In this document: positions 1 through 12,780 of the stretch, in pieces | Numbering within the stretch: position 1 is the first letter of the stretch | How the letters are laid out: every line of letters starts with the position of its first letter | Assembly: GCA_001692895.1 (NCBI GenBank) | Contig: KV748241.1 | Span: 310,001-374,000, forward strand | Reading direction: 5' to 3' | Source: Cenococcum geophilum 1.58 | Taxonomy: Eukaryota; Ascomycota; Dothideomycetes; Gloniales; Gloniaceae | Length of the DNA stretch: 64,000 nucleotides | Translations under genes and position numbers: made by a program | Notes under the pieces: generated by a model | Database searches by the model: none | What the model was told of the DNA's origin: nothing | What the model saw: only the letters and a program-made list of their open reading frames with translations

Positions 1-3000
1 CTTTCCTTTATTAAACCCTAGCGGTAGCTTTATATAAACGACCTTATCGAGATCGCAATAGATAAACGCATTGACTATATCTATCTGTGTCGTCTCTAGG
101 TTAAATTTTGTAGTAATTGCTATAAGGGTTCGGAAGGTCGTACTAGCTAATATAGTAGCTCTCGTAGGTAGGTCTTCTGGGGCCTATTAATTTCCGTAGA
201 CTACTAAGCGTGCCTTATATTTCTAGAGAAATCTATACTTATCCGTCTTATAAACGAATACTTATATTAAGCTAAGGACCTACTATCCCTTTACATGCTT
301 CTTATCTATTTCTTAAAACAACCTTATTTAATAATGAGATTGCAGATAGGCTTGTTAAGCCTATTAGAACTAATTTTAAAAAGGATGCGTATTAAGGTCC
401 CGGATTAACTAGGGTGGCGGAGGTAGGTTCTTCCTATATAATCTAACATCGCAAATTCTGCCTAATTTTAGCTTGCTGTCATTGAGTTAACTATTAAGGT
501 TAAACTTCCTTCCTGCTAAGAAGGCGCTGTAATAGGCTGACGTAATCCTTTTAGTAATAAAGTCTTTAAGCCTATTATCGCTGGCTTCCTTAAACAAGCC
601 TTTAACTGAGTTGTTAGACACCCCCTAAGTATTAAACGCATCTCCTGCTTAATAAGCGACGTCTTAATTAGTACCTTATATATCTGACTTTATAGGATAC
701 TTAACGTAAAAGGCATATAGAGATTCTTCGTCTTCTTTTATTGGAGGTAGTGTATAGTATATATCTTCGAGAGCTCTTATAAGCTTAAGATCTGCTAACT
801 TATTAAAGGCTTAAACTGGCTTATTGACATCGTCGTCTTTCTCTTAAATTGACGGTTTAAATACTTCTTTATCGTCTTCTAGAAGGACCTCGTTCTTAGT
901 CTAAGTATTAGGTAGTTAAATCTCCTTAATTAGTGTATTTAATTCAGCGTATAGGTCCTCTAAGATATCCGTTCACTTACCGTTAAAGAATATCTTTTTA
1001 TTAAAGATGATATCCCTTATAGAGATAACGATACCCTTATATAGGATTTATATCCTATAGATATTGGTAGAGTTATAGCCGATAAGATAGCCAATATGGG
1101 CTTGTAGATCTAGCTTGCTTAGCCTTTTCTTCCTTAGCTAGGCGTCTAACGTTATTGCGTACGCCCTATAGTTATAAGCTTTTAGGTGCGCTAATTACGG
1201 CTTTCTTAATCTCTTATTGGCTAGGAAGGTATAGAACCTCTTATATAGCGATATTTAACCATTGCTTTCCCATGGCGTTTAATCTCGAAGGTAGACTATA
1301 TAGTTGACTATCTCGTTCCATAGGTTATATAGTAGATTAGCAGTAATTCTTATTACTCGTGCTCTCTTAATAATTACACCCCCTAAGCGTTCGGCGGTAC
1401 TATTCTAAGCTTAGGTATATAGCGCTAAAGGCTTAAATATAATCCCTTAAGTCCGTAGCTATTTAAGGGTTTTTTTTCCCTAGCTTATTATCTAATCTAA
1501 TGGTATTAACTTTAAGGTTATACCTTAGACAAATCTACTAGACGAAATCTTTAAGTACCCGTAGTGTCTCCTTCTCCTTACCGTGCGTTATTATAAAGTA
1601 CGGGAAAGATCTTCCTAAGTAGGTGTTGTGGATAAGTATAACTTATATAAATCTAGTATACGCTTTCTTAAGGTTAGTTTAGTTAATATAGAGGTTAAGA
1701 TAGGGTTTATTAATCTTCTATTTTAAGAACCTTCTTAAAACCTAACGCTTAATTTTGGCGAGACTGCAATATTAACATTCTGTCGTCTTTAGGCCTTAAA
1801 GCTTAACTCCTAAGGTGTTAAGACCTAAATAATAAAGGCCTATAGGTCCTGGATAACCTAGATACAGATACTATAAACATATATCTCCTTTTAAATCTAG
1901 ACAAGCGTCTCTTAATAATACTCTGCGCTTCCGTTAGCGTAGTAGTCGGCTTATATTAAATGCTAATAGACTTTCTAGTTAGACATATTTAATAGTCTAT
2001 TATCTATAACGTTCTTCTATTTAATATAGGACTAAGTTATTCTTTTAAACTAGAAGATTGTTCTCTCCTTTATTATCCTAGTAGTACCCTTATTTTTAAA
2101 GTAGACGGAACAACACTAGATTTATATTAAAGTCCGTATAAAAAGCAACGTCCTTAAGACGTAGGATTCCCTTACTCTTGTCTAGTTTTGTGACTTAGAT
2201 AGTGACGTTGCTATAGCCTAGTATAGGCACTTCTAAGCTGCCGGCGATGACGTATTTAAGTTTTAGAGCTTTTCTAAAGTTGTAAAAATAAGAGAGGTTA
2301 TTAAAGATATAGAGAGTAGTTCCTAAGTTAAGAATAGTTAATAGCTTTAGTGAATAGATTTAACCTATGTAATACAATTCTAGGAATATCGCATTAGCTT
2401 CTCCCTTGATCTTAACTTCCTAACTCTTATCCTGTTATTGTTAAGCCTCGTCTTTCTATTCTTTAAGTCTGATCTTTGTAACTTAGTTAGCGAGATTCTT
2501 ATTCTTTTTTACCTTCTTTAGTGCCCTATTAATGCGCGTATCTCCTATTATAACTCCTATAGGTCTCTTATCTTTAAATAAATACTAACAGTCCCGTAGG
2601 GAGTGTCCTTATATTCCGTATGCTAAGCATTTAGGCATTAGCTTCTTATAGGACGTCTCCTTATCTACTAGTGTCCCGGCTCTCTTTAAGCGTCTATTAT
2701 ATACTAAGGCTCTTCCTCTTTGTAAACCTTTAGTAGTATTAGAGTGATCCTTAATAGCTTACTCTGCGAAGTCTGCATTAAAGGTACTCCCTCTTATAGT
2801 AGTATTGGCTTTCTTTAAGGGTGTTCTAAGTCCTTCCTATAGCTCCTTTACTACTCTGCGGTATTTAGAAGATCTTAACTTCTGCGGGTTATTTAACTCG
2901 GTAGTATACTTTATACAGTAGGTGTTACTAAAAGGTTAAATAACTTCTGCTAAATCTTAAAGCTAGATTCTATCGGATATTTAAAGGATCTTATACTTCT

Positions 3001-3536
3001 CTCCTAGTACTATTACGTATTCCCATTAATCTAACCACTAATTTAATTTTAACAAGTGTTTAAACCCCTTAAGGGCTTCTATATACTAGTGTTATACCTT
3101 CTTTCTAATAAATAACGAGGTAGGTTCTATGTTCTCCTTTAGTTAAAATAGCCATTCTTTAACTATTAAGGAAGGGTTAAGTAGTAGCTTCTTTTGAATC
3201 GATACTGTGGTTGTAATCTAGGTGCGTATCTATTGCAGATGCTCTTCTTGTTTTAGGAAGTACTTTATATCCTAGTCGTAGTATCATCTGCTGTTCTTAT
3301 ACGCTCTCTATTAATTCGACAAGAGCTATATATATATAGTTGCATTCTTATTGAAATCTATAACCTTTAAATGAGGTAGTTTTTTTAAGTAGACCTTCTT
3401 AAGGTGCTTCTGTAGCTAGGTTAACGTAGGCCCATATTTACTAATCTACGAGGGCTCGGAGTTGCTATAGCCATTGTTCCTAGTCTTCTGACTTATTGAG
3501 GATGATCGTGTTCAATAAGGTAGTCGGTAGAGTCAT
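1..3536 (-). mobile_element. Ty1/copia retrotransposon, decayed, 5' part only
   Basis: Minus-strand Gag-Pol relic cut by the left window edge. The Gag start is probably the ATG at 3,536-3,534. Its first residues (MTLPTTLLNTI) lead into a segment resembling fungal copia Gag (E-QWL then IWAYVNL). A CCHC zinc knuckle lies at 2,588-2,629, integrase should lie near 1,400-2,500, and the reverse transcriptase start is at about 1-190. The RT segment reads QIDIVNAF and then KLPLGF, the RVT_2 signature around the first catalytic Asp. Stops interrupt every stretch and are TAG or TAA, as expected from C-to-T change at CAG, CAA and TGG. No 5' LTR was identified. The RT palm, RNase H and 3' LTR lie outside the window. 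Confidence 0.85.
2588..2629 (-). pseudogene. copia Gag zinc knuckle, mutated
   Basis: On the minus strand this codes for a CX2CX4HX4C zinc knuckle in which the second Cys reads Tyr (TGC to TAC) and one position is TAA. The first Cys, the His and the last Cys survive (C-L-A-Y ... G-H ... R-D-C). It is followed by a WYLF-like stretch and basic residues, as in fungal copia Gag. It fixes the element's orientation and shows the G-to-A/C-to-T direction of decay. Confidence 0.8.
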
Positions 3537-3576
3537 TTGACTGATAGGCAAAGGGGGAATTAAGATGGTATTTTTG

Positions 3577-3702
3577 TCGTCAGGATCGTCCTTGTTATCA
3601 GGATCGTCCTTATCGTCAGAATCGTCCTTGTCGTCAGGATTGTCCTTTGACGATTGAGGTGGAATCTCGTGGAATCTCGTGGAATCTTATGGAATCTCGT
3701 CC
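3577..3702. repeat. two short tandem repeats at the copia 5' end
   Basis: About four imperfect 18-bp units built on tcgtcaggatcgtccttg (about 3,577-3,650) are followed by four 10-bp units of ggaatctcgt (about 3,661-3,702). They lie upstream of the Gag ATG on the minus strand, so they may be leader sequence or an acidic Asp-rich extension if translated. I cannot decide between these. Confidence 0.7.
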
Positions 3703-4029
3703 TGTGACAATTGAGGTAGGATTTCGATCAGGGTCGTCTTGTGATAATGAGGCGTCAGAGTCTAACGATGAGGTAGAATTTCTTTAAATGATTGAGTAAT
3801 AGCTGAATAGCTTCTTGTGTTGGCGGACCGGGCTTATAACTGTTAAATAACTTATATAGAGCTATTTATTGATGAAATGGGTTGATTGATTGATGATCTT
3901 AATTGTGTCTTGACCTAGGGCCCCTGGGCTTAGACGAAGATATTTACAATACACGTGACCCGTGCACGTGGCCCGTGCACGTCCTACGCCACCGAGAATA
4001 CAGACTATCTGACAGTAGTAACCTAGTAG
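3703..4029. other. junction between copia and gypsy relics, no gene seen
   Basis: This stretch separates the minus-strand copia from the plus-strand gypsy. It holds a duplicated GC-rich motif (cccgtgcacgt, twice, at about 3,959-3,982) that is less mutated than its surroundings. Remnants of the copia 5' LTR or the gypsy 5' LTR may lie here. No sequence matching the proposed gypsy 3' LTR (9,764-10,237) was found. Confidence 0.4.
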
Positions 4030-4930
4030 AAAAAACGGAGATTTAAAGACCCGCCAATATTTAGCGAAAAAGGCACCCTACTAGAATAATAAGCTAATTT
4101 TAAGACCTGGCATATTAAGATTAAGGGAGTCTTTAACTAGGACTAGAACTACTTTAATATAGTTTAGTCCTAAATCCTTTATATCTTAAATATACTAGAG
4201 AATAAGGCCTATAAGTTTATTAAGTAGGGCCTAGAGCTTATATATAAGAACCTAAATAATATATCTACGTGGAAATGGCCTATTAAGGAAGATATACTTA
4301 AAGACCTTACTACCTACTATAAGGTCCTTAATATAACCTAGGACGCAAAGAATAAGCTTAACTATTTCCCTTAGGGCGAGCGTAATTACTAGTCCTAAAA
4401 GGGAGAGCTTAATAAGCTAATAGTCCGCGCTAAGAAAATAGATAAATAAAAGGTAGACCTACTCTAAAAGTTTATTTTTCCGAAGATAGAAGAGCTGGTA
4501 CTTAGACTTGCCTATAAAATTAATAATAGTAACTATATAGGTTAGAGTAAGCAGATGGATATATTCGCTAAAAACCTCGCGAACTATATATACCAAGCCA
4601 ACCTTAAGAAGAATACTAACCACTACCTACCTACTTAAGCTCTTACCCCTATATTAACCTCGACCCTAGTAGTAACTAGAGAACCTATAGACCTTAATAG
4701 AATCTTAGACACGAAGTGTAAGCGCCGCGTTAATAATAGACTATACCTTACCTATAGCCTACCTAGCTACTAAAAGGATGCCTATAACCCCGCTAAGATA
4801 GTAAACCCAGTCCTAATGCCACCCTATTAAATAACGTAAACTAATAACCGCGGACGCGGCGACCGTGGAGTTTATTATAAACGCGGTGACCGCGGAGCCT
4901 ATTATAGCCGCGGTAGACGACCCCCCCCCC
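4030..4930 (+). pseudogene. gypsy Gag relic with Gly/Arg-rich tail
   Basis: The frame starting near 4,050 reads PPIFS-KGTLLE, then FKTWHIKIKGVF and further capsid-like sequence through about 4,640, with TAG/TAA stops throughout. Near 4,840-4,915 the coding sequence becomes RG-rich (repeats of R-G-R-G/D-R-G with Tyr), a nucleic-acid-binding tail in place of an obvious CCHC knuckle. A run of ten C follows at about 4,921. The family resemblance is to fungal gypsy Gag. The N terminus is not defined. Confidence 0.7.
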
Positions 4931-5339
4931 CTTTAACCCTATAGCTTAGTTACTCTAAACTATGCCCTATATAGGAGCCTAACCCGTTAATAACGCCTAG
5001 TATTAGCAACTTCGCGTTAGCGAATATGAATACGGCTATATTATTAGTAAGGTATCGTCTCCCTATACCCTAACTAAAACTAAGACTAATACCGCCAGCT
5101 AAATAGATACTAGACCGCCCCGCTAAGACAGCCCCATACCCTAGTCGTTAAAAGGCAAACCCTTAGACTAAGTTATATCTAAGGGTCTAAACCATATAAG
5201 GAGGAAGACGAGAAGATTAGGTCCCTATTACTAGATTACTTAATCCTTTCTATTAGTAAACTGCTACTTAATCTTAAATTAGTAAACAGTAATAAGAAAT
5301 TAATCCTTATTTAAACCTAACTCTCCTTATTACGTAACC

Positions 5340-8300
5340 TATACCCCTAAGTTTATATTAATATAGTAAGCCTAGTAGACTCCGGTAGTACTATAATAGT
5401 ATTTACCAATGCAGAGTCTATTGTAAGAAAGTATAACGTTATAACTAAGAAGCTGCTAGTACCTAGGCCACTACGCCTCGCAAATAGTATCCTAACTTCG
5501 CTTATTACGGACTACTTTACTACCTAAATATTAATNGGCCTCTATANTAAAGCCATNCTCTTTTTTATTACNAAACTCTNNCCTACNACCCNAATTATCC
5601 TAGGTATGCNCTNGCTTTAGAAGCATAAGCCCCGTCCTAGCTTTAGGAAACTTAAGATCCGCTTTAACTTAGACTACTACTCTAGGCACTACCTCCCGTA
5701 GGAAATAACCGACGTTAGTAGGGACGCCCTATATAGATACTTAGCACTACTAAGCCTAGTGCCTAGGACTATATATAAAGCCTTAATAGTAAAAGATATT
5801 CCTAATAAAGGGGAGCCTATATAGCTGCAAAGAAACGAGATAGTAAAAGACTGGACTACCCTAGCACTTAAGACTAAAATAATGGGCTAGCTAGCCCTGC
5901 TAAGACTAAGGAAGAAGGTCCGCTTTGCGCCGCCACTATTAAGAATCTAACCCTAACCTAGGCACTATTTAAACCCTAGCCACCTAACTTAACACCTAGA
6001 ACTAAGCTATATACTATATACGTATACTATAGCTCGCGTTATAGTAAGGACTGGCTATAGAACTACTAAGACCTAAATAATAGAAACCGCGCCACTATAA
6101 CGCCTAACCTTATCCCCGTCTCTTGCGCGTACCGTATAGGGCTACTATCTTATTTCTACCCCCCTAGGCCAACTAAGCTATGCTAGCCTAGCCGTAGCAC
6201 TAGAGAATTAGACACGCCCTAACTTAGATAATATTAAATATACTTACGCTATTAATTTTACCTAGTTCTGTAAATAAAAAGACGTAAAGGTAATAAGGAT
6301 CTATATAGCGGAGCTAGTAGAACTAGTTAAATAAGATAAGCACTAACAGCTACTTAAAGAGCTGCCTATAGGCCTAATAGAAGTACCGAACCTATTAGAA
6401 AGGTCTTTCCGCCGGCTAGTAGAAGGCAACTATATAATAAAGGAAGCCCGTAAAGTGCTCCCCCTCTATTTCTATAACTTCCTTAAAATAAATCTAAAAA
6501 CTAAACCCAAGCTTTTACGTCGGAAGATAGTTAACACTAATATTAAAAAATTCCTAAAAGGTAAACCAGGATTAACCCGCGAAGATATTCTATAATACCT
6601 ACTAAAGGAGTTTAGTAAATATATTAAGCACTTCCTCCCTAAAAACGTAGATAAGCTGCCCCCTTACTAACCATGGGACTATAAAATTAAGATCACCCCT
6701 AAAAACTAGGCCCCGTACTATAAAAATAGACCACTCTTACCTACTAAACTTAGGTGTATAAAGAAGTGAATTAATAAGATACTAGATAAGGGTTTTATCT
6801 ATAAATTAACCTTACCAGCTGCCGTACTACTCCTCCTCGCTATTAAGCGCGGTGGCGGTATATAAATCTACTATAACTACTAAGGCCTAAACACAGTCAC
6901 TATTAAGAATTAATACCCACTACTACTAATCCGCGAGACACTTAACGCACTTTATAGTGCTAAGTACTTTACTAAACTTAATATAATTACTATGTTTAAC
7001 CAGATCCGGATTATAGAGGGCTATAAGTAGCTTATAGCATTTATTACCCGGTTCGGACTCTATAAGATACTAGTTATACTATTTAGCCTTTATAATACAC
7101 CCGCTACGTTTTAGAACTATATTAACTATATTCTATATAACGCCCTTAATAACTACTATACTGCCTACCTTAATAACGTCCTTGTCTTTTCTAAAACACG
7201 CGCTAAGTATACTAAGTATATAAATAAAATCATCTAAAGACTCGGTAATGCTAGACTTTAAATTAATATTAATAAGTCTAAGTTCTACTCTACTAAAATA
7301 AAATACCTTAGCTTAATTATTTTAACTAATAGTATAACTATAGACCCTAAGAAGGTATAGGCCTTATAGAAATAGAAGAACCCGATATTAATTAAAGAAC
7401 TATAACAATTTCTTAGCTTTGCGAACTTCTACCAATAATTTATCTAAGGCTACTCTGCCATTGCTATACCTATAATAAAACTCCTAAAGAAGGATATTAG
7501 ATGGTTATGGGGACTAGAATAAGCTAAATTGTTTAAGGCCCTTAAGGGAGCCTTTACTTTAGCACTAGTACTAGCATACTATAACTATATAAAGAAAACA
7601 GTGGTAGAAATAGATGTATTAAATTAGGCTTCTGGCGGAGTCCTTTCCTAGTATAATAATAACGGAAAATTAAAACTGGTCGCATTCTTCTTTACAAAGC
7701 ACTCTACGCTAGAGTATAACTATAAGATCTACAATAAAAAACTCTTAGCTATTGTTAAGGCTTTAGAGGAATAGCGTCCTAAGCTATAAGGGATTAAGGA
7801 GCCGTTTAAAATTATTACCGACTATAAGAACCTATAGACGTTTATAACTACTAAGCAGCTAAACTAGCGCTAAGTTTAATAGGCAGAGTTCCTTTTATAG
7901 TTTAACTTTGTAATTATATACAGACCTAGTAGCAAAGCTATACTCCCTAACGCTTTAAGCCGGCTACTAAGAATAAGGCCTAAGGACGCTAATAATAAAC
8001 GCCTCCGCTACTGAGCCTAAGTTATTATACCGCCCTAAAAAGTTAACCCTATAATCTTAGAAGAATTACTATATAAGTTCTATAACTCTAACGACGTAAA
8101 GTTTATAGCTGCTCTAGACCCTTAAATAGCTAAAAAGTTACTAGATAAGTTAATTTAGCTAGGATACTAGGAGAACGAACTCGTAAGAGATATAGTGGCA
8201 GCCCTATATAATTGGAAAGCTCGCTATTAGCTAAAGAATATTAGGAAATTACTTCGCTGCGATAAGTTAAAATATAGTATTATTAACGGATAGATCTACT

Positions 8301-9715
8301 TCCGCTAATATCTCTTTATCCCTAACGCCCTAGACCTCTACCTAGAAGTTACCTATCGCTTTTATAGTAGTAGCCCCGCTAGTTACCCTAGCCAGGTTAA
8401 GACTCTTAACCTCTTAAACTAAATATACTGGTGGCTAGGAATCTCCTAGTTTACGGCTACCTTCGTTAAAGACTATACCCTATACTTTTGCACTAAAACC
8501 CCCTATTCTGCCCTACCTAGTTTCCTAAAGCTATTAGAATTACCTACTCGCCCGTAGACCAATATCTTAATTAACTATATTATAACGCTGCCGGTATGCT
8601 AACGCTATAGTAAGGTATATAAATATATCCTTATTATTATAGACTACCTAACTAAAATATAACACCTTATTCTAGTAATAGGACTCTTAATAAAGGAGCT
8701 AGTTAATAGCTTTATTAATAATATATATAAGCTCTACGGTACACTAAGCATAATTATCTTTAATTATAGTATATAATTTATTAGCGACTTCTAGTAACGA
8801 CTAAGTAAACGCCTTAAAATAACCTTATAACTAAGCTTAGCCTAATACCTAGAAATAGACGGCCAAACTAAAATTATTAACGCTGCCGTAAATAAATACC
8901 TCTATGCTTTTATTAGCTTTATATAGGACAACTAGGTTAACTACCTACCGCTTACTAAGTTTGCTATAAATAACCAAGTCAATAAAAGTATAGACATCTC
9001 CCCGTTTTTTATAAACTATAGCTTTAACCCTTACCTTAGAATCGAGCCTACTAGCCCCCGCCTACTAACACTATTAGCATAAGCAAAGAAGGAGTTCTTC
9101 TGCGTAGACTTTATGGCCAACCGCTTTAAGCGGATATTAATATGGCTTAAGGCCCTAGCCCGGATTTTATAGTAACGCTATAAAGATAATACTAATACCC
9201 GTAGAGATAAGAGCGCGTTATTCTACGAAGGCGATATAGTTATAGTTAGCTTAGAAAATATAAAGATAAACAAACCTAAGAAGAAATAGGGCGATAAATG
9301 GGACGGCCCGTACCCCGTACTCGCAATATACTAAGGGGTAGTCGTAGTAGACCTCCTAGACCATATTTAAGTAAATAAATCCTTTTATACATCTAAGGTC
9401 CGCCTCTAGGCTACTAAAGAGATCCCTAGCTAAGCAAATATTAATACTATAGAGCGCNNTAATATATAAGGACGAGTAGTAGAGAGAGACAATAACGGCA
9501 ATATAGAAGATAAATAGGAGTTTAAGAAAATCCTTAATATACATAACAAAGACCCCCAAGGCCTAACTTACGAGATTAAATGGAAATATTATAAGGATAT
9601 AACCTAGCAGCTAGAGGAAGACCTAAAGGGTTACAAATAAGCTGTATAGCGCTTTTATAAGCAACACCCTAAGAAGCTAGGACCCCTAAACTGGGTATAA
9701 GATAAGGAAAAGTCA
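5340..9715 (+). pseudogene. gypsy Pol relic: protease, RT, RNase H, integrase, chromodomain
   Basis: The protease keeps its catalytic LVDSGST motif near 5,372-5,392. Reverse transcriptase is clear at 6,900-7,250: the YPL-LIRETL start, the KYFTKLN region, and the active-site box read as YLNN (normally YLDD) at about 7,165-7,176. RNase H begins with VVEID near 7,601 and continues to about 7,900. Integrase follows at about 8,100-9,250. A chromodomain is readable at about 9,522-9,685 (ILNIHNK, YEIKWKYY, then a RFYKQHP-like end), which targets chromoviruses to heterochromatin. Both catalytic Asp residues of the RT box are lost and dozens of stops are present, so it is inactive. Confidence 0.88.
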
Positions 9716-9763
9716 CGCTAAGGTCGCGGCTGACCACCATATTAAAATTTGTGGTAGTTAAGA

Positions 9764-10237
9764 TGTTATAGAACTTTAACCAACGGTTAAAGTTGTCTAA
9801 TTAGCTAAATTCTTGCCAAGAAACGCCACACGGATTAATTTAGGTAGTGGTGTAAAGTTCTGCCGACCTTACTTACTAAACTAACTAATTAGGATTTTCT
9901 ATACCCGGTATAGAAAATTGCCATTAGCTTAGTTAAGGGCGGTAAGCGGAACTAATATCTTCGCGGTAAAAAATAGGCAACCCTATACACTACCTATTTT
10001 TAAGTTATCTATTTAGTTTAGGGACTAAACTATTTAGGGGAGAGGAGTACTATTACGGCACTAACTTAACGCATACTATTTCATACTATCTCGTACTATT
10101 TCCTACTATTGGCTAGCCCACCACTAGCGACTTGGCGGCCGGCCCTACTATTTATATATAATACCCCCTTTCTACCTTCTTCCCCTCTTTATACTATAAC
10201 GTAGTTATTTAGTCTACTTTATTGCAGCACTATGACA
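9764..10237 (+). repeat. probable 3' LTR of the first gypsy element
   Basis: This begins tgttatagaac and ends cactatgaca, giving the usual TG...CA ends, about 80 bp after the end of the chromodomain frame. A TATA-like tatttatatataa occurs near 10,150 and a T-rich stretch near the end. No second copy exists in the window, so the boundaries rest on end sequence and position only. Confidence 0.5.
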
Positions 10238-11310
10238 TCCTCTTTAGTCTATTCTGTTTAGTCTTTTTTATATATTATATTATATAAAGACTATATAACA
10301 GTGACTTGTTTATCCCTTTTAACCTATATACCTTAGTTATATAAAAGGGTTTATAGTTTATAGATAGTAATAGGGTTATAAGCCTTAAAAATAGCTTCTA
10401 TAAAGTCCGTAAAGTCTTCCTAGTATTGCTCTTATAGGTCGTTATTTATAAGCTTAAAGTGTTTATATTTAAGGATTTTAAAACTAATATAGTCGTTAAC
10501 GTTATTTGTAGACATAACGTCAACTCCTTATCTCTACTTCTTTTAACCTTCGCTAACTTGCTTGCTAATATCTGCTATACTATATAGTGTAGTATAGTGC
10601 GTAGCGGGTGGTAGCAGCTTGTAACAGGTAGGGGAGGTCTTATAATAGTCCGTAAAATTAATTAATAGGTCCGTAATGGTTTGTAGGAGGGTAGGGGGTT
10701 TTTGTAAAAGGTTTAAAGAGGTTTAAGGTTTAAGGGGGTTAAGGATAGGGGTTCTATATAGGTCTATATTCGCGTCTATAACTTCTAGTAAACTATACTA
10801 AGACTTAAATAAGCATATAAAGTTAGAGATAAGTCCGTAATCCCCGACTTCCAACCTTCTAATAGGTCGTACTAGGAGTCTAAACGGGTAGTCGCTGTCG
10901 TATATATCGCTCGGGGGGGGGGGTGTTAAGTGATTGCTAATCTATATGCGCTTACTAATCAGTATTTGTAAGCTTTGCAGTGTGTGGGAATTGAACGAGC
11001 GACTTGATTGTAAATCTATGGGTATCAAGAGGTATATATACATGAAATGGTAGCTGAAATAGGAACAGTGATCTGCAAGCAATATTGATCTGCGATCAAT
11101 ATATTGGGTGGCGTTGAGGCTGTCTCGGCAGCACCGTAGTCGGTTACAGTATTTGTACTAACTTAATAGCATAAGTGAGTTGTATCCCGGGGCACGAAAT
11201 ACGTATAATATTGTATGCTCTTTAGGATAGTAGTGACTGTCGATTCTATTATAGTAGACTACGTGGTCTATATACTAACGCGCCTCCCCCCTAATTAGTC
11301 AGCACGTAGG
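10238..11310. other. unassigned region with a short minus-strand frame and an 11-G run
   Basis: A minus-strand ATG at 10,515 opens a frame (MSTNNVNDYISF, then further residues with three stops) running to about 10,310. It could be a Gag start of another element, but I do not recognise it. An 11-base G run lies at 10,913-10,923. From there to about 11,240 base composition is more balanced, and the sequence looks like an LTR or leader (TATA-like motifs, ccggggca), but no partner copy is present. Confidence 0.35.
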
Positions 11311-11314
11311 TAGT

Positions 11315-11350
11315 TGGTGCACGAACGCGTAAATACGCGTTCGTACACCA
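11315..11350. repeat. near-perfect palindrome, 17-bp arms
   Basis: The left arm (tggtgcacgaacgcgta, 11,315-11,331) and right arm (11,334-11,350) are reverse complements except at one C/T position, with a 2-base spacer (aa). The mismatch is a transition. It could form a cruciform or mark the junction of two inverted element ends. It sits at the border between the balanced-composition stretch and the AT-rich direct repeats. Confidence 0.85.
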
Positions 11351-11379
11351 GGTGCTATAATTATACACTATTATAAATT

Positions 11380-11951
11380 CTAAGGGTATTTATAATATTT
11401 TTTACCCTTTATATTTAAAAGAACTAATATTATTNGCTTAAANATATATATTTATANTTATTAAATTAATATAATAAATATAACTTTTATTTAGTACNTA
11501 AAGAGCTTAAATAATTCTTAATTATAAATATAATAAAAGGAACTTTAAATTATATATATTTAAAAATAGATTAGAATATATTTAAAACTAAATTAGAACT
11601 AGATTAGAACTAGATTAGAACTAGATTAAAATATATTAGGAACTTAATTTACTTTTATAGCTATATTTAACTTTAATATACTGTTTTATAGCTTAAATTT
11701 TTTAATTTTAATTATTACTAAAAGGAAGTATTTTAAATTAGAATATATAGTAAATATATTCTAAATATATTCTAGCTAGTTATTTATAATAATTAATTTT
11801 AATTAAGAAGTAAGTTATATAGTAGGATAAGCGATTTAGGCTTAGTTAACTATATAACTTTATATTAAGTTAAGGCTACCCTATATAGGGATTATATATT
11901 AGCGCTTATAGTAGGCCAACCTTTTAGTATAGTCTAGCTGATTTAAACTAT
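11380..11951. repeat. direct repeat, copy A (strongly mutated)
   Basis: First copy of a unit of about 570 bp repeated at 12,005-12,578, offset by roughly 625 bp. Shared blocks include the start (taagggtatttata), the tataacttttatttagtac block, and the end (agcgcttatagtaggcc). Copy A differs from copy B mostly by G/C in B becoming A/T in A. Copy A also has a triplication of a 10-bp motif (aactagatta) near 11,600. It has ambiguous bases. I see no coding capacity, and the element identity is unknown. Confidence 0.75.
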
Positions 11952-12004
11952 GCTATTTACTTACTTTATATTAGACCTTATATCTTTTAAAAAAATTTAA
12001 AAAA

Positions 12005-12578
12005 TTTAAGGGTATTTATAAATTTTTATTTTTTGCCCTTTATATTTAAAGACCTAGTATTATTAGCTTAGGAATATATATTTAGCTAGTTTATATTATA
12101 TTTAAATATTATAAACTTATTTATATATACTTTTTAAATAAATATAATAAATATAACTTTTATTTAGTACCTAAAGAGTTTAAATAATTTTTAGTTATAA
12201 ATATAATAAAAGAACTTTAGATTATATATATTTAAAACTAAATTAAAAAGTATCTAAAATTAGATTAAAATATATTAAAAACTTAATTAAATTTTATAGC
12301 TATATTTAACTCTAAGATACTATTTTATAGGTTTAAAAAAATTATTTAAATTAGAATATATATTAAATATATTCTAAATACGTTCTAAATATGTTATAAC
12401 TAGTTACTTATAATAATTAATTTTAATTAGGAGGTAAGTTGTGTGGTAGAATAAGCGATTTGGGCTCGGTTGACCATACGACTTAGTATTTTGAGCTGGG
12501 GCTGCCCCGTACAGGGATTGTGCATTAGCGCTTATGGTAGGCCGACCTTTTAGCGTGGTCTAGCCGACTTGTAACCAC
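12005..12578. repeat. direct repeat, copy B (right third hardly mutated)
   Basis: Second copy of the unit. Its last 150 bp keep a normal base composition (for example gtgtggtag, cggttgaccatacgac) where copy A reads atatagtag and agttaactatataac. The changes are CpA/TpG and CpG to TpA, on both strands. This gives an internal before/after comparison for the mutation process. Confidence 0.75.
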
Positions 12579-12645
12579 TTCTTAGTCTAAGGGACTTTGG
12601 CGAGATTTGTATAGCTTCCTATTAGGAACCTATTAGGAGGTTACC

Positions 12646-12780
12646 CGGACCACTAGGACCACTAGGACTACTAGGACCACTAGGACCACTAGGACCACTA
12701 GGACCTCTAGGACTATTAGGACTATTAGGACCATTAGGACCATTAGGACCATTAGGACAATCAGGACAAATAGGACAATA
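12646..12780. repeat. 9-bp minisatellite (aggaccact)n
   Basis: About 14-15 tandem copies of a 9-bp unit, aggaccact with variants aggaccatt, aggactatt and aggacaaat. Variants are clustered in blocks, which suggests local expansion after sequence change. Confidence 0.9.

Larger units (their letters stand above)
4030..10237 (+). mobile_element. Ty3/gypsy chromovirus, decayed, 5' LTR missing
   Basis: Plus-strand element in the order Gag, protease, reverse transcriptase, RNase H, integrase, chromodomain, probable 3' LTR, which is the Ty3/gypsy chromovirus order. All frames are broken by many TAG and TAA codons, and there are ambiguous bases at 5,536-5,609 and 9,458-9,459. The 5' LTR cannot be found next to Gag, so the element is truncated or its 5' LTR has been lost. 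Mutation hits both strands: catalytic Asp codons became Asn (G to A) and Gln/Trp codons became stops. Confidence 0.9.

Noticed and set aside
10975-11035. tRNA-like stretch (gagcgacttgattgtaaatct)
   Set aside because: It resembles a D-arm/anticodon segment, but no complete acceptor or T arm can be paired.
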